Shown here: one piece after another, positions 9,393 through 19,195 of the stretch
Numbering within the stretch: position 1 is the stretch's first letter
Layout of the letters: every line of letters starts with the position of its first letter
Source: Mesostigma viride
Taxonomy: Eukaryota > Streptophyta > Mesostigmatophyceae > Mesostigmatales > Mesostigmataceae
Assembly (NCBI GenBank): GCA_009746045.1
Contig: RPFO01000231.1
Location: forward strand, 913,888 to 977,887
DNA: 64,000 nucleotides
Direction of reading: 5' to 3'
Notes under the pieces: model-generated
Databases searched by the model: none
Told to the model about the DNA's origin: nothing
What the model saw: the letters and a program-made list of their open reading frames with translations, nothing else
Made by a program: the position numbers and the translations under genes

Positions 9393-10249
9393 ATTAATTA
9401 ATTAATAGACACGTGGCTGCGTCACGTGAGCATAAGTCCTCAGTGGGAGGGGAACATGGGATTAATTAATTAATTAATAGACACGTGACTGCGTCACGCG
9501 AGCATAAGTCCTCAGTGGGAGGGGAACATGGGATGGAATGGATGGTGTAAGCTATCTAGGTCCTAGTTACAGGGGCGTGGGCACCGCGGCCCGAATCGCT
9601 ATGAATGCCATACGCGGTCACACGCGGAGCCCCCACAGACTTGGGGGTGGTCTCCTTCATCACTACTTGCCATCTATCCTTGCGTACCATCTGCCTCCAT
9701 GTTACAGACAAGCCAGGAGGCTGCCCGGGCGTGAGCCCGTCGCGTCGAGTGTAGCACATGTCCATGCCGAGTCTATCACGAAAAGTCCACGGGTGGCGGC
9801 CCTGCCGCGCGTGGCCTGGGGCACGCCAGGTGAGGACATAACGCCCAGGCTGGGCGGGTTTGGTGCCAGCTAGTCTATCTGATGTGTCTACCTGATCTGT
9901 GCGGGCCAGGTGCCCGGCTAGGCCCAGGCGCCTGTGCCTAATAATGTGGGAAACATAGATAGGGCAAATCAGCGTACAAATCCTCATTACTAACCAAAGG
10001 GGGTGTGCAAACCAAAGGGGATGTTAAGGGCCTTGCGCAGCATCTTGGTGACGGTGCCGTCGAGTCGTTGCTCCAGCTCCTGCGTCAGTGTCCAGGTCTC
10101 GGCGCCGTAGGTCAGGATCGTCAGAATGACGACCTTGAAGAGGTCACGCTTGACGATCCGAGGTAGGGCGGGGTTGCTGCACCAGCGGCGGTGGTCATGG
10201 AGGTGCGCCCATGGGGAACATGGGATGGAATGGATTATGTAAGCTATCT
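9393..10249 (-). mobile_element. LINE-A 3' fragments, minus strand, nested at tails
   Basis: A 68-bp LINE-A tail (9393-9460) ends where a second, longer 5'-truncated copy (9461 to about 10214) starts with its own (ATTA)n tail and stem-loop. The second copy corresponds to about 15085-15825 of the full element, from GAETWTL through the 3' UTR, with frame damage. A further 36-bp piece of the LINE-A 3' end (10214-10249) follows without a tail. Confidence 0.85.
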
Positions 10250-10280
10250 TCCGACACATGCGCGGGGGATGTGACGGAAT

Positions 10281-10616
10281 GCAATATACGAGAATGCTCA
10301 TAACTTTTGACTCCGGCCATGAAATTTTATCGGGTTGGTTGCATTAGACTCGTCTTTTGAAGACGAACACGCTGATATAATTTTCTACAGCTATCGCTCA
10401 ATATTTCCGAAGATACCGCCACCGCCCTGCCCAGCAAATATCGCTGTTGCAATATACGAGAATGCTCATAACTTTTGACTCCGGCCATGAAATTTCATCG
10501 GGTTGGTTGCATTAGACTCGTCTTTTGAAGACGAACACGCTGATATAATTTTCTACAGCTATCGCTCAATATTTCCGAAGATACCGGCACCGCCCTGCCC
10601 AGCAAATATCGCTGTT
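10281..10616 (+). promoter_or_regulatory. LINE-A 5' UTR tandem monomers (2 x 168 bp)
   Basis: GCAATATACGAGAATGCTCA starts at 10281 and again at 10449, giving a 168-bp period with only a few substitutions. The second monomer ends just before the ORF1 ATG. By analogy with mouse L1 monomers, these may carry the internal promoter; that role is inference. LINE-B starts with a diverged version of the same monomer (17106-17230). Confidence 0.7.
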
Positions 10617-10629
10617 TTTTCAGCTCGAT

Positions 10630-12099
10630 ATGGCGGAATACGACTCATCCCAGCAATCACAAGCGTCCGCGGCCCTGCACCAACTCGCTGATGAAGCCAT
10701 GGCGTCATTGGAAACACCCTTGCACGCTATGCCGGACGCCACTGTCAGCATCCAGCCGCTCCACTCCACCGCTCCGCCGAACAGCGACCCTGCCATGGAT
10801 ACCCGCGAGGAGGCCTTTTCTGCCGAGGAAGCTGCCGCATTTTTACCTGGCAAATGGCCAGGCCTTAACGCCATCATGCGCCTGTCCCGAGCTGCCGCCC
10901 TCACCATCCTGCACCTGGCTGCCGAGAAAAAGTGCGAGATCCGGGACTGCAACCAACAGGTTACCCACCTGTCGGACTTTCTCCACGACGACCCCGACGA
11001 CACTGACCTCTGCCTCGCAGTCTGGTGGACGTGCTCCCGTCTTTCCGACAGCGCCCTTGAGCGCTTTGTCATGGCCTCTCTGGACCTGGGAGCCGACCCC
11101 ACTGTTGCGGCCGCCATCAACATCACCGCCAAGCAAGTCGCCAATACCTGCTTCGATCGCCTCCCTCCCCTCCTCAACGCTGCCCTCAACCCTGTCCACA
11201 ACCACCTCGCCACCCACCACGCCCATTCCTCACACGCCGACACCTCCATCCACTCCGCCATCACCCACATTGCAGCAGGGCTGCAGCAGCAGCAGCAGCT
11301 CCTCCACCAGCTCCAGCAACAACTTGCCGCCTCCATAACTCCTGCCAAGACCACCTATGCCGCCACGCTTCAGAACCCTACGGAGCTCATCAACGAAATC
11401 AAAACAGCCGTCAAGGCCAGCACAAGGGATGCTATGCACGAACCCATTCGCTCATGCAGTATTGTGGTACGTGGCGTCCCCTCGAACGTCAACGATGCAC
11501 GCCTGGGCACCTACCTCCGGGGCGACCCCTTCCTGGGGAAGCTCGGCGTGGCCCAAAGCGTCGTCATCAAAACGGCACGACGGCTCGGCGGCCCCACCGC
11601 CCCTGTCTTGGTGGAATTCCACCGCAAGGAGGACAAACTGCAGGTGCAGAAGGCCCGCCGGAACCTCCACGATACCCAACTGAGCATCGACGATTACTAT
11701 ACCCCGGAGCAGCTTGAGGCCCGGGCTGCCGCTTTGAACCGGCCGGAGGTCCACGAGGCTCGGGCAGCCAAGCAGGCCAACCCGCAACTACGGTGCAGCA
11801 TCTATGCCCGCCTCTTTAATGGCGTCTTCATCGTCCGCATTAACGGCCAGGACCTTCCTCCAATGACGGCGACCCCCATGGATACCGCCGTGCCAGCGCC
11901 CCAGCCCCCTGCTCGGCCCCCGCCGTCACCGCCATCGCCACCGGCATCGACGGTCACCTGCTCCCCAGCACGTGTGGGGATCCGCCGGGGCAACTTCAGC
12001 TCAGGTATGGCTGCCAGGCTTGGCCGTCCCCCTAATAAATTCGTTCGCTTTGCACCTGAGCCGGAGCCCGCGCTGCGAACCCTTCTCTCCTATCAATGA
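10630..12099 (+). CDS. LINE-A ORF1: RNA-binding nucleoprotein (489 aa)
   Basis: Starts MAEYDSSQQSQASAALHQLA at the first ATG after the monomers. The middle holds a Q-rich helix (LQQQQQLLHQLQQQL, residues about 218-234) likely to be coiled coil. From residue about 275, CSIVVRGVPSNVNDARLGTY fits the RRM of L1-type ORF1 proteins. Then VLVEFHRKEDKLQVQKARR and a basic segment fit the C-terminal domain, followed by a Pro-rich tail. The family role is a trimeric chaperone coating the LINE RNA. The stop codon TGA overlaps the ORF2 ATG (ATGA, 12096-12099). The ORF is intact. Confidence 0.82.
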   Translation: MAEYDSSQQSQASAALHQLADEAMASLETPLHAMPDATVSIQPLHSTAPPNSDPAMDTREEAFSAEEAAAFLPGKWPGLNAIMRLSRAAALTILHLAAEKKCEIRDCNQQVTHLSDFLHDDPDDTDLCLAVWWTCSRLSDSALERFVMASLDLGADPTVAAAINITAKQVANTCFDRLPPLLNAALNPVHNHLATHHAHSSHADTSIHSAITHIAAGLQQQQQLLHQLQQQLAASITPAKTTYAATLQNPTELINEIKTAVKASTRDAMHEPIRSCSIVVRGVPSNVNDARLGTYLRGDPFLGKLGVAQSVVIKTARRLGGPTAPVLVEFHRKEDKLQVQKARRNLHDTQLSIDDYYTPEQLEARAAALNRPEVHEARAAKQANPQLRCSIYARLFNGVFIVRINGQDLPPMTATPMDTAVPAPQPPARPPPSPPSPPASTVTCSPARVGIRRGNFSSGMAARLGRPPNKFVRFAPEPEPALRTLLSYQ

Positions 12100-13928
12100 C
12101 GACGCTCGCGGCCCCGCGGCTCCGCGGCTCTAGCAGTGGGATCTGCCTAACTCCCCTTCCCGCCCCTTTGCCTTCGCAGCCCTCGGGCTGTCGGAGAGAG
12201 AGCAACGGGTCGGCAGTGAGCCAGGTTCGCCCCGCCTCGCGCGGCCGCCTCCGAAACCTCCTCAGACTGCACGCATTTCTTATGCGTGCAGACGCAGACT
12301 CATTCTACCTGGCCACCCGAGCCAACCGTCGGCGTCGCCTCGACGCGTTGGCAGGAAGAATCGAAACGGTGATTGAAAGCATAAGTCCCCAACCCGCCCC
12401 CCCTACCCCACCACCTCCACCCCCACCCCCATCACCACCCTGCTCCATCTCCGCCCCCACCCCCGCCTGCACCCCCCTTTTCGGTCAACGCGCGCCCTTG
12501 GTCATCGCCACCTTCAACGCCCGCACGCTCCAGCCCGACGCTGACCGCTGTCACTGCCTGCGCAGTGACGACTGTCAGTGCCATCGAGTCTCCAATCTTA
12601 TTGGTTTCTGCATCGACAATAATATCGCCATCCTGGGAATCCAAGAACACAGGCGCACTGCATCGGCCCGCGGATCAACTGCCCTTGTTGCTGACGACAT
12701 CGACGGCTGGCGGTTCTACTACGGAGGCGGCGACGGCACCGGGAACGGGGGCGTCGGTCTCCTCTGCTCCCCGCTCGCCGTACGCCACATGGGCGAACCC
12801 CAGCTGGTCAACGCTCGGCTCCTCGTGGCCACTTTTCATTCGATGGAGGGCCACTCGACCTACGCCCTGACGGTGGGCGTTGGTTACGCACCCCACTCCG
12901 GCCACCCAGAACAAGACCGCAAGGACTTCTTTGCAGCGCTGGAGAACCTGGCGAACGGCATCCCTGGTCGCAACTACCTCGCTCTGCTGCTGGACGCCAA
13001 CGCCACGCTACCACCGGGTACTGGCGGATGTCAGCACGCCCCCAACGGTACGGTCTCCAATGCCAACACTGAACTTTTTGCTGATTTGCTTACGACATGC
13101 GATTTGGTCACTGCCAACACCCGCTTTCCACATAGTCCAGATGCTTTGGTCACACACACCTCGCCAACTGGCACTGAACGCTGCATTGACTATGTTGTAA
13201 TGCGCAAGCGTCATCAAGGATCTGTACTAGCTGCTCGCTCGCATGTGATCCCCCTGGTGCGCTCCGATCATCGCATCGTCACCGCCCGCATCCGCCTGCG
13301 ATTCCCCTCGCCCTTTCGTAAGCACGTGGCACCACCTGATTTGCGCACACTTCAGTTGCTCGAGAAATCTGACGACGCTCTGGAGGACTTCCCTGAAAAA
13401 CGCGCCCACAAGCGCGCCGCAGAGGCGTTCGTCGACGCGCTGGACATCCCGGCCAGCCACGCCCAGCTGTTCGCTGCCGGCCCGGCATCGGCCCTTCGGC
13501 ACCTCGCTGACAAGCTGCCCGCGGCCGGGGCCCTACTGCCCCCCCGCCGCCCGCCCCGCTTCACCAGCCTGCACCGGCTCCCCGCCGTCATCCAGGCCCG
13601 GCAAGCCCTGCGCGACAACAGCGACCCCGCCCGCTACGCCCGCCTCAAAGCCGATTACCACTCGGCCATCCGGCAGGCGACCAAGGAGCAGGAGGACCTT
13701 CATGTCCGCGAGTACTTCGCCCACCTCAAGGACCAGCACGGCAAGTACGCCTGGACCCGCCTGCGTCACGCCCAACGGCCCGCCGGCGGCGCGCAGCCGG
13801 CGCCGCGGACGCTCTCTGGCTCACCGCAGCAGCAGCTCGACCAGTGGTATTCCTCCCAGTCCCGGCTGCTCGGCGCCCCCCGCCGCCTCCGCCGCTTGGC
13901 CCTCTGGCGGCCGCACGCCTGGCAGTAG
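12096..13928 (+). CDS. LINE-A ORF2, 5' part: endonuclease/exonuclease/phosphatase domain
   Basis: The ATG overlaps the ORF1 stop, suggesting coupled reinitiation. The EEP fold starts at VIATFNARTLQ (Asn about residue 141) and has the catalytic Glu in ILGIQEHRR (residue about 184), then LLLDANATLPPG, and the terminal RSDHRIVTARIRLRF. EEP domains of LINEs nick the target DNA to prime reverse transcription. A Pro-rich linker and an Arg-rich helix (QARQALRDNSDPARYARL) follow. The frame stops at 13926-13928, and the reverse transcriptase continues in another frame from about 13875, so this copy is probably inactive. Confidence 0.85.
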   Translation: MTTLAAPRLRGSSSGICLTPLPAPLPSQPSGCRRESNGSAVSQVRPASRGRLRNLLRLHAFLMRADADSFYLATRANRRRRLDALAGRIETVIESISPQPAPPTPPPPPPPPSPPCSISAPTPACTPLFGQRAPLVIATFNARTLQPDADRCHCLRSDDCQCHRVSNLIGFCIDNNIAILGIQEHRRTASARGSTALVADDIDGWRFYYGGGDGTGNGGVGLLCSPLAVRHMGEPQLVNARLLVATFHSMEGHSTYALTVGVGYAPHSGHPEQDRKDFFAALENLANGIPGRNYLALLLDANATLPPGTGGCQHAPNGTVSNANTELFADLLTTCDLVTANTRFPHSPDALVTHTSPTGTERCIDYVVMRKRHQGSVLAARSHVIPLVRSDHRIVTARIRLRFPSPFRKHVAPPDLRTLQLLEKSDDALEDFPEKRAHKRAAEAFVDALDIPASHAQLFAAGPASALRHLADKLPAAGALLPPRRPPRFTSLHRLPAVIQARQALRDNSDPARYARLKADYHSAIRQATKEQEDLHVREYFAHLKDQHGKYAWTRLRHAQRPAGGAQPAPRTLSGSPQQQLDQWYSSQSRLLGAPRRLRRLALWRPHAWQ

Positions 13929-15727
13929 CACCGGCGGACGTCCCTGCGCCGCCCACGCCGCCCGCCGCTGAGCAGGACTACACGTACCCAGCCCTGACGG
14001 AACCCCTGGCCGACCCCAACGAGCTCCCGCCGTTCACCGAGCTCGAGCTGAGCACCGCCGCCAAGCAACTCCGCTTCTATGCCGCCGTTGGACCTGACCA
14101 GCTCCCAGCCCCGGTGATTAAGCTGACGGCGCTCACGGGGTTCCTGCTTGACGTCTGCAACCGGATCCTGCTTGCCGACGCGCCGCCGATTCCTGAGTGG
14201 CAGCACAGCTACCGTATTATGCTGTACAAAAACAAAGGTTCCCCTGACGACCCCGCCAACTACAGAGGAGTCTGCATCCAGAGCGCCGCACTTAAGTTGT
14301 TCATGCGCATGATCCTCAACCGCCTTCGTTCTGCTCTCGACTGTCACCTTGGGGAAAGTCAAATGGGCTTCCGTCCTGGGCGCAACACCGTCATGGCCAT
14401 CTTCGTCGCGCGTCGCCTCTTCGAGGAAATCGCTCTCCTGCAACCTGGTGAGTTTCCCGCCATCCTGATCTTCGTCGACTTCATCAAGGCTTTTGATTCT
14501 GTCCTCTGGGACGCTCTATGGGCTGTACTTGCTCGCGCTCGCGTCCCCACTCCCCTGATTACCGTCATCCGCACGCTGTATGAGGGGTCGACCACTTCGG
14601 TGCGCACTCAACACGGCATTACCCCGCCATGCCCACTGCAGACCGGCGTCTGGCAGGGTTGCGTCCTGTCGCCGTACCTGTTTATTATTGTAGTGGATTA
14701 TGTTATGCGCCAGGCACGTGCTCGCTTTGCTAGCATTGCAGGCCGTGCCCCTGGCCTAGCGATCACGAACGAGCTTGGGGAAGGGGGGCCGACTAACAAG
14801 CAGAATTTACTAGCTGACCTCATTTATGCCGACGACATCACGCTCATCGAGAAGCCGGAGTCTGCCCAACTTTGGCTGGACTGCCTGGCGCTCGAGGCTC
14901 GGGCGGTTGGTCTAGAAATCAGCCCCAAAACGGAGGCCCTGGCCCTCGGCATGGCAGGGCCCCCACCCACACTCCGCCTCTTAGACGATGCCGAGGTCAA
15001 CTACCCTCCTTCAGGCCGCTTCAAGCTGCTCGGCAGTTGGCTTCCCGACTGCGAGGACGACATGACGACACGGATCGGCATGGCGTGGGCGCACCTCCAT
15101 GACCACCGCCGCTGGTGGAGCAACCCCGCCCTACCCCGGATCGTCAAGCGTGACCTCTTCAAGGTCGTCATTCTGACGATCCTGACCTACGGCGCCGAGA
15201 CGTGGACACTGATGCAGGAGCTGGAGCAACGACTCGACGGCGCCGTCACCAAGATGCTGCGCAAGGCCCTTAACATCCCCTTTGGTTTGCACATTAGTAA
15301 TGAGGATTTGTACGCTGATTTGCCCTATGTTTCCCACATTATTAGGCACAGGCGCCTGGGCCTAGCCGGGCACCTGGCCCGCACAGATCAGGTAGATACA
15401 TCAGATAGACTAGCTGGCACCAAGCCCGCCCAGCCTGGGCGATATGTCCTCACCTGGCGTGCCCCCGGCCGCGCGCGGCAGGGCCGCCACCCGTGGACTT
15501 TTCGTGATAGACTCGGCATGGACATGTGCTACACTAGACGTGACGGGCTCACCCCCGGGCAGCCTCCTGGTTTGTCTGTAATATGGAGGCAGATGGTGCG
15601 CAAGGATAGATGGCAAGTAGTGATGAAGGAGACCACCCCCAAGCCTGTGGGGGCTCCGCGTGTGACCAAGTATGGCATTCATAGCGATTCGGGCCGCGGT
15701 GCCCACACCCCTGTAACTAGGACCTAG
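13844..15727 (+). CDS. LINE-A ORF2, 3' part: reverse transcriptase
   Basis: Reading frame differs from the upstream part. The RT runs from YRGVCIQSAALKLFMRMILN through FVDFIKAFDSVLW (motif A) and QGCVLSPYLF (motif B) to LIYADDITLIEK (motif C, YADD at 14825-14836). A C-terminal region GAETWTLMQELEQRLDG and HIIRHRRLGLAGHLARTDQ is typical of many LINEs. The related minus-strand copy near 20400 reads through the junction in one frame, so the break here is a one-base loss in a C-rich run (or an assembly error). The frame is open from 13844, but the ATG there is not a true start. Confidence 0.85.
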   Translation: MVFLPVPAARRPPPPPPLGPLAAARLAVAPADVPAPPTPPAAEQDYTYPALTEPLADPNELPPFTELELSTAAKQLRFYAAVGPDQLPAPVIKLTALTGFLLDVCNRILLADAPPIPEWQHSYRIMLYKNKGSPDDPANYRGVCIQSAALKLFMRMILNRLRSALDCHLGESQMGFRPGRNTVMAIFVARRLFEEIALLQPGEFPAILIFVDFIKAFDSVLWDALWAVLARARVPTPLITVIRTLYEGSTTSVRTQHGITPPCPLQTGVWQGCVLSPYLFIIVVDYVMRQARARFASIAGRAPGLAITNELGEGGPTNKQNLLADLIYADDITLIEKPESAQLWLDCLALEARAVGLEISPKTEALALGMAGPPPTLRLLDDAEVNYPPSGRFKLLGSWLPDCEDDMTTRIGMAWAHLHDHRRWWSNPALPRIVKRDLFKVVILTILTYGAETWTLMQELEQRLDGAVTKMLRKALNIPFGLHISNEDLYADLPYVSHIIRHRRLGLAGHLARTDQVDTSDRLAGTKPAQPGRYVLTWRAPGRARQGRHPWTFRDRLGMDMCYTRRDGLTPGQPPGLSVIWRQMVRKDRWQVVMKETTPKPVGAPRVTKYGIHSDSGRGAHTPVTRT

Positions 15728-15782
15728 ATAGCTTATACCATCCATTCCATCCCATGTTCCCCTTCCACTGAGGACTTATGCT

Positions 15783-15825
15783 CACGTGACGCAGTCACGT
15801 GTCTATTAATTAATTAATTAATTAA
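15783..15825 (+). other. LINE-A 3' stem-loop and TTAA tail
   Basis: Perfect hairpin CACGTGAC-GCA-GTCACGTG (15783-15801) followed by GTCTATTAATTAATTAATTA repeats. The same hairpin, or a near match, precedes the tail at 9404, 9483, 22493 and 59381, so it is a conserved part of the 3' end. Stem-loops at this position are recognised by the RT in several LINE clades; that role is inferred here. Confidence 0.8.
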
Positions 15826-15840
15826 GCTATCTAAGTCCTA

Positions 15841-16528
15841 TGTATTAATTAATTAATGAATCTAAGTCCTAGTTACAGGGGTGTGGGCACCACGGCCCGA
15901 ATCGCTATGAATGCCATGCGCGGTCACACGCGGAGCCCCCACAGACTTGGGGGTGGTCTCCTTCATCACTACTTGCCATCTATCCTTGCGTACCATCTGC
16001 CTCCATGTTACAGACAAACCAGGAGGCTGCCCGGGTGCGAGCCCGTCACGTCTAGGGTAGCACATGTCCATGCCGAGTCTATCACGAAAAGTCCACGGGA
16101 CTCAGGCGGCCCTGCCGCGCGCGGCCTGGGGCACGCCAGGTGAGGACATAACGCCCAGGCTGGGCGCGGGGCTTGGGGTCAGCTGGTCTATCTGATGTGT
16201 CTACCTGATCTGTGCGGGCCAGGTGCCCGGCTAGGCCCAGGCGCCTGTGCCTAATAATATGGGAAACATAGATAGGGCAAATCAGCGTACAAATCCTCAT
16301 TACTAACCAAAGGGGGTGTGCAAACCAAAGGGGATGTTAAGGGCCTTGCGCAGCATCTTGGTGACCTTGCCGTCGAGTCGTTGCTCCAGCTCCTGCGTCA
16401 GTGTCCCTAGGTCTCGGCGCCGTAGGTCAGGATTGACAGAATGACGACGTTGAAGAGGTCACGCTTGACGATCCGGGGTAGGGCGGGGTTGCTCCACCAT
16501 GCAGCGGCGGTGGTCATGGAGTTGCGCT
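15841..16528 (-). mobile_element. LINE-A 3' fragment, minus strand
   Basis: Same segment as 9461-10214, with several frame-breaking indels, including a CATG at 16498-16501 absent from the intact copy and a CT at about 16407. It lacks the stem-loop: TTAATTAAT joins directly to the GTCCTAGTTACAGG end. Confidence 0.85.
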
Positions 16529-17105
16529 CACGGGGTAAGGCCGACCCCTCCCCCTTGCTCCTCACCTTTGACACCATGGCGGATAAGATGGGGTTCCTCA
16601 AGTGTCGCAATTGCGGCTTGGGGGGACCTCCTACACGCTGGACGACGACTTGACCTTGACGCAGCAACAACGGCGACGGGAGCTATGGCCGACCTACCTC
16701 CAGCTCCGGCATGCAGACGGCGGGGCAGAAGCCGGTCTACTGGAAGGGGGCGGACATCTACGTCGCCCACAAGCCCTGGCAGGCGACCCCTGCCGCCCCA
16801 GCCACCCCAGCCACCCCATGCAGCCTAGGGAATGTAGCAGTAGTGTAGACTAGAAAGCTTAGGTATGTGGCCATGTATGCCTACGTGATGGGCCCACACC
16901 AGCCCTTGCAACAGCAGTAGCAATTTCGAGTCATGCTTTGCCCATGCAGGGAGTTACTCTCTGCTGAGAGGCCATGTGTACACCAGCTATAGCCTAGCCA
17001 CATACCTTCCACCCCGGCATGTCATGCAGGCCTTCGCTTGTGTGCTTGTGCTTGTTTAGGAGGCATGAACCATCATGGCCACGAGCCACGAGCCACGAGC
17101 CAGCC
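16529..17105 (+). mobile_element. LINE-B fragment: ORF1 C-terminus and 3' UTR
   Basis: Plus-strand pieces LLLTFDTMADKMGFLKCR and LDDDLTLTQQQRRRELWPTY match the C-terminal domain of the LINE-B ORF1 at 18320-18560, but in different frames. A CATG insertion at 16710-16713 is one cause. The 3' UTR resembles 18565-18800. A GCCACGAGCCACGAGCC run at 17079-17095 precedes the next LINE-B copy. Confidence 0.75.
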
Positions 17106-19195
17106 ATGGCTGTCGGAGCTCATAACTTTCACGTTTGAGCACCGAATTTAGCCGTGAATATCACTATCGCTTCGTCTTTCTAAGTCTGACGCACATGCTG
17201 ATATAATTTTCTGAATCTAAAACGCAATATATGACGAGCAAACGTCCTTTGACGCAACGCAGTTTGGCGGATGCGCTCGGCCATGAAAATGCGGCAGCCG
17301 CGGCTGCAGCTTTGCCAGCTCCGGCAGGCAGCGGTGACACTAGTCGTGCACTGGTGGTCGCCCAGCAACCTCCCGGGCTTAATGCCTCGCCATCGGCATA
17401 TCGCCTGACCCGAAACGCACCCGCTCAGCCGACAAAACAGGAGGGTCCCGCCCCTCTGAACCGCGCTTTCGGCCCCTACCTTTCCAGGTCGATGATCACG
17501 ACTGGACCAACATGTCTCCGTCCGATGCTCTGTGGTGCATCTTCTTCGGGGACTACGCCTCGCTTTACGACCCAGGTGCCTCCATCTCCACGACAACAAT
17601 CGCCTCCTCCTCCCTGACGGCCACCGCTGGAACAACATCAGCACGCTGTTCGGGTGCGCCCACTCTCAAGTCCAGCACACCATCCCAACTCCCTTCTCCA
17701 GCGCTCTGACGGCGAGATCTGGGCTCCATCCATCTCCGCCCCCGCCCTCCGTTCCATCCTCACGGAAGCCTTTCAGCAGCACGTGACCCCCCTTGCTGCT
17801 GACGTCGCAGCAATGGGTGGTCCGCTGGCTGCTGAACTTCCTCACCTCACCGCCACCTCCACTGCCATTTCCGCCTCCACTGCCGACATCAAAGCCCAGC
17901 TCCTCGACCTCGACCACCGCCTTCAAGCCACCGCCAACGCCCTTGAGAGCTTGCATGACACCGCCGGCCTCACCGCCCAGGCGGTGAAGGACATCGCCGC
18001 CCAGCCGGCGCCTGCTGGCCCGGCCGGCGATGCTCCCTCCACCTGGGCGGACTTGCTTAAGCAGCACACCACCTCCACCACCTCCACCATCTCGGCACAA
18101 CTCAAGCAACAAGCCCTCGACCTTCGCGAGGAAGCCGACATCGCCCGGCGCAGCCACAATGTCATCGTCAAGCACTTCGACCAGCCGGCAGGTGAGACCT
18201 CCACGAGCCTTCTTGAGGCATTAATTTGAGCGCGCCATTTTTGCCCCCATGTTACTCACTGGTGAGCTGCGGATGTCGGCTGTCCGCCTCCCCCGCGCGG
18301 GGGAAGGCAGGCCCGGCACCCGTGCTCCTCACCTTTAAGTACATGGCGGACAAGCTGGCGTTCCTTAAATGCCGCAAGAAGCTCTCGGAGACTCACTTCA
18401 CGCTGGACGACGACTTGACCCTGGCCCAGCAACAGCGGCGACGCGAGCTATGGCCGACCTACCTTCAGCTCCGGCAGAGCGCACGGGGGAAGCCGGTATA
18501 CTGGAGGGGGGCGGTCATCCACGTTGACCACAAGCCCTGGCAGCCCCCTCCTGCCACCTCAGACTAGGAATATATACCAGCAGTGTATATTAGTAAGGCT
18601 TAGCCTAGCATGTGGCCCACGCGCATGTGCGCCCATAATGGCCCCCATGCATGATGCCTTCAACATTTAGCCATGCTTTGTCTATAATGGGACCCCCATG
18701 GATGTTGCATTAAGAATTTAGCCATGCTATGCCATGCAGAGAGATGCTCTCTGTCGAGAAGCCATACATGTATGCCCTAGCTCTTGTATAGCCATGATGA
18801 TCTTCCCCCACATGACATACTCCCCCTTAGCTGGGCATAGTGTGAAGATCATGAGGGTGCCGGTGCCCTTGAGGCACCTAGAGCAAGTGCTGCTTACATT
18901 CCACTCTTGCAGGAAGTAGCCTAGAATGTGTTAAAAGCCATATACCCCTTCTCAGGGATATGTGCTATACATATTCTCCCAACGGAGTTATGTTACAATT
19001 CAATTCAATTCAACCATCATGCATGGCGGTGCAGGTGCACCCTGTGCATGCACCCAGAGCAGGTGATAGTTGTACATCCTACACCTGCAGGTTGTCGCCC
19101 TGATTGTATTACAAACCCATAGATGCCCCTTTCTCAGGGCTATGTGTTACATATGCTCCCCACGGAGCTATGATTTTAATTAATTAATTAATTTA
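17106..19195 (+). mobile_element. LINE-B, ORF1-only (HAL1-like) element
   Basis: A diverged LINE-A-type 5' monomer (GCTCATAACTTT, GCTGATATAATTTTCT) leads to an ORF1 and then directly to about 620 bp of 3' UTR ending in (TTAA)n. No endonuclease or RT is present. Two further fragments (16529-17105, 22562-23340) share the ORF1-to-3' UTR junction, so the lack of ORF2 looks like the family structure rather than a deletion in one copy. It presumably depends on LINE-A machinery, given the shared 5' and 3' ends. Confidence 0.7.
17231..18567 (+). pseudogene. LINE-B ORF1, frameshifted L1-type nucleoprotein
   Basis: ATG at 17231 (MTSKRPLTQRSLADALG). The frame changes several times between 17480 and 17660 and again near 18200. 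Recognisable segments in order are an N-terminal block (MSPSDALWCIFFGDYASLYD) and a helical region likely to be coiled coil (DIKAQLLDLDHRLQATANAL). Next come RRSHNVIVKHFD at the RRM start and the C-terminal domain LLTFKYMADKLAFLKCRKK with RRRELWPTYLQLRQ. Stop at 18565-18567. At least three frameshifts argue that this copy is dead. Confidence 0.72.

Larger units (their letters stand above)
10281..15825 (+). mobile_element. LINE-A, nearly full-length non-LTR retrotransposon
   Basis: Two 168-bp 5' monomers, ORF1 (L1-type), ORF2 (EEP endonuclease plus reverse transcriptase), a short 3' UTR with a perfect stem-loop and a (TTAA)n tail. ORF1 and ORF2 overlap at ATGA. ORF2 is broken by a single-base change near 13875. 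The clade is uncertain: APE endonuclease, no clear C-terminal zinc knuckle, and simple-repeat tail fit an L1/RTE-type algal LINE. At least five truncated relatives lie in this window. Confidence 0.9.

Noticed and set aside
9055-9405. Downstream exon of the splicing-factor gene
   Set aside because: The terminal exon already ends with a family-consistent C-terminus and stop; this frame emerges from the hexamer array.
10620-11354. Minus-strand frame opposite LINE-A ORF1
   Set aside because: Shadow of the intact ORF1; Trp/Ser/Arg-rich and without a recognisable fold.
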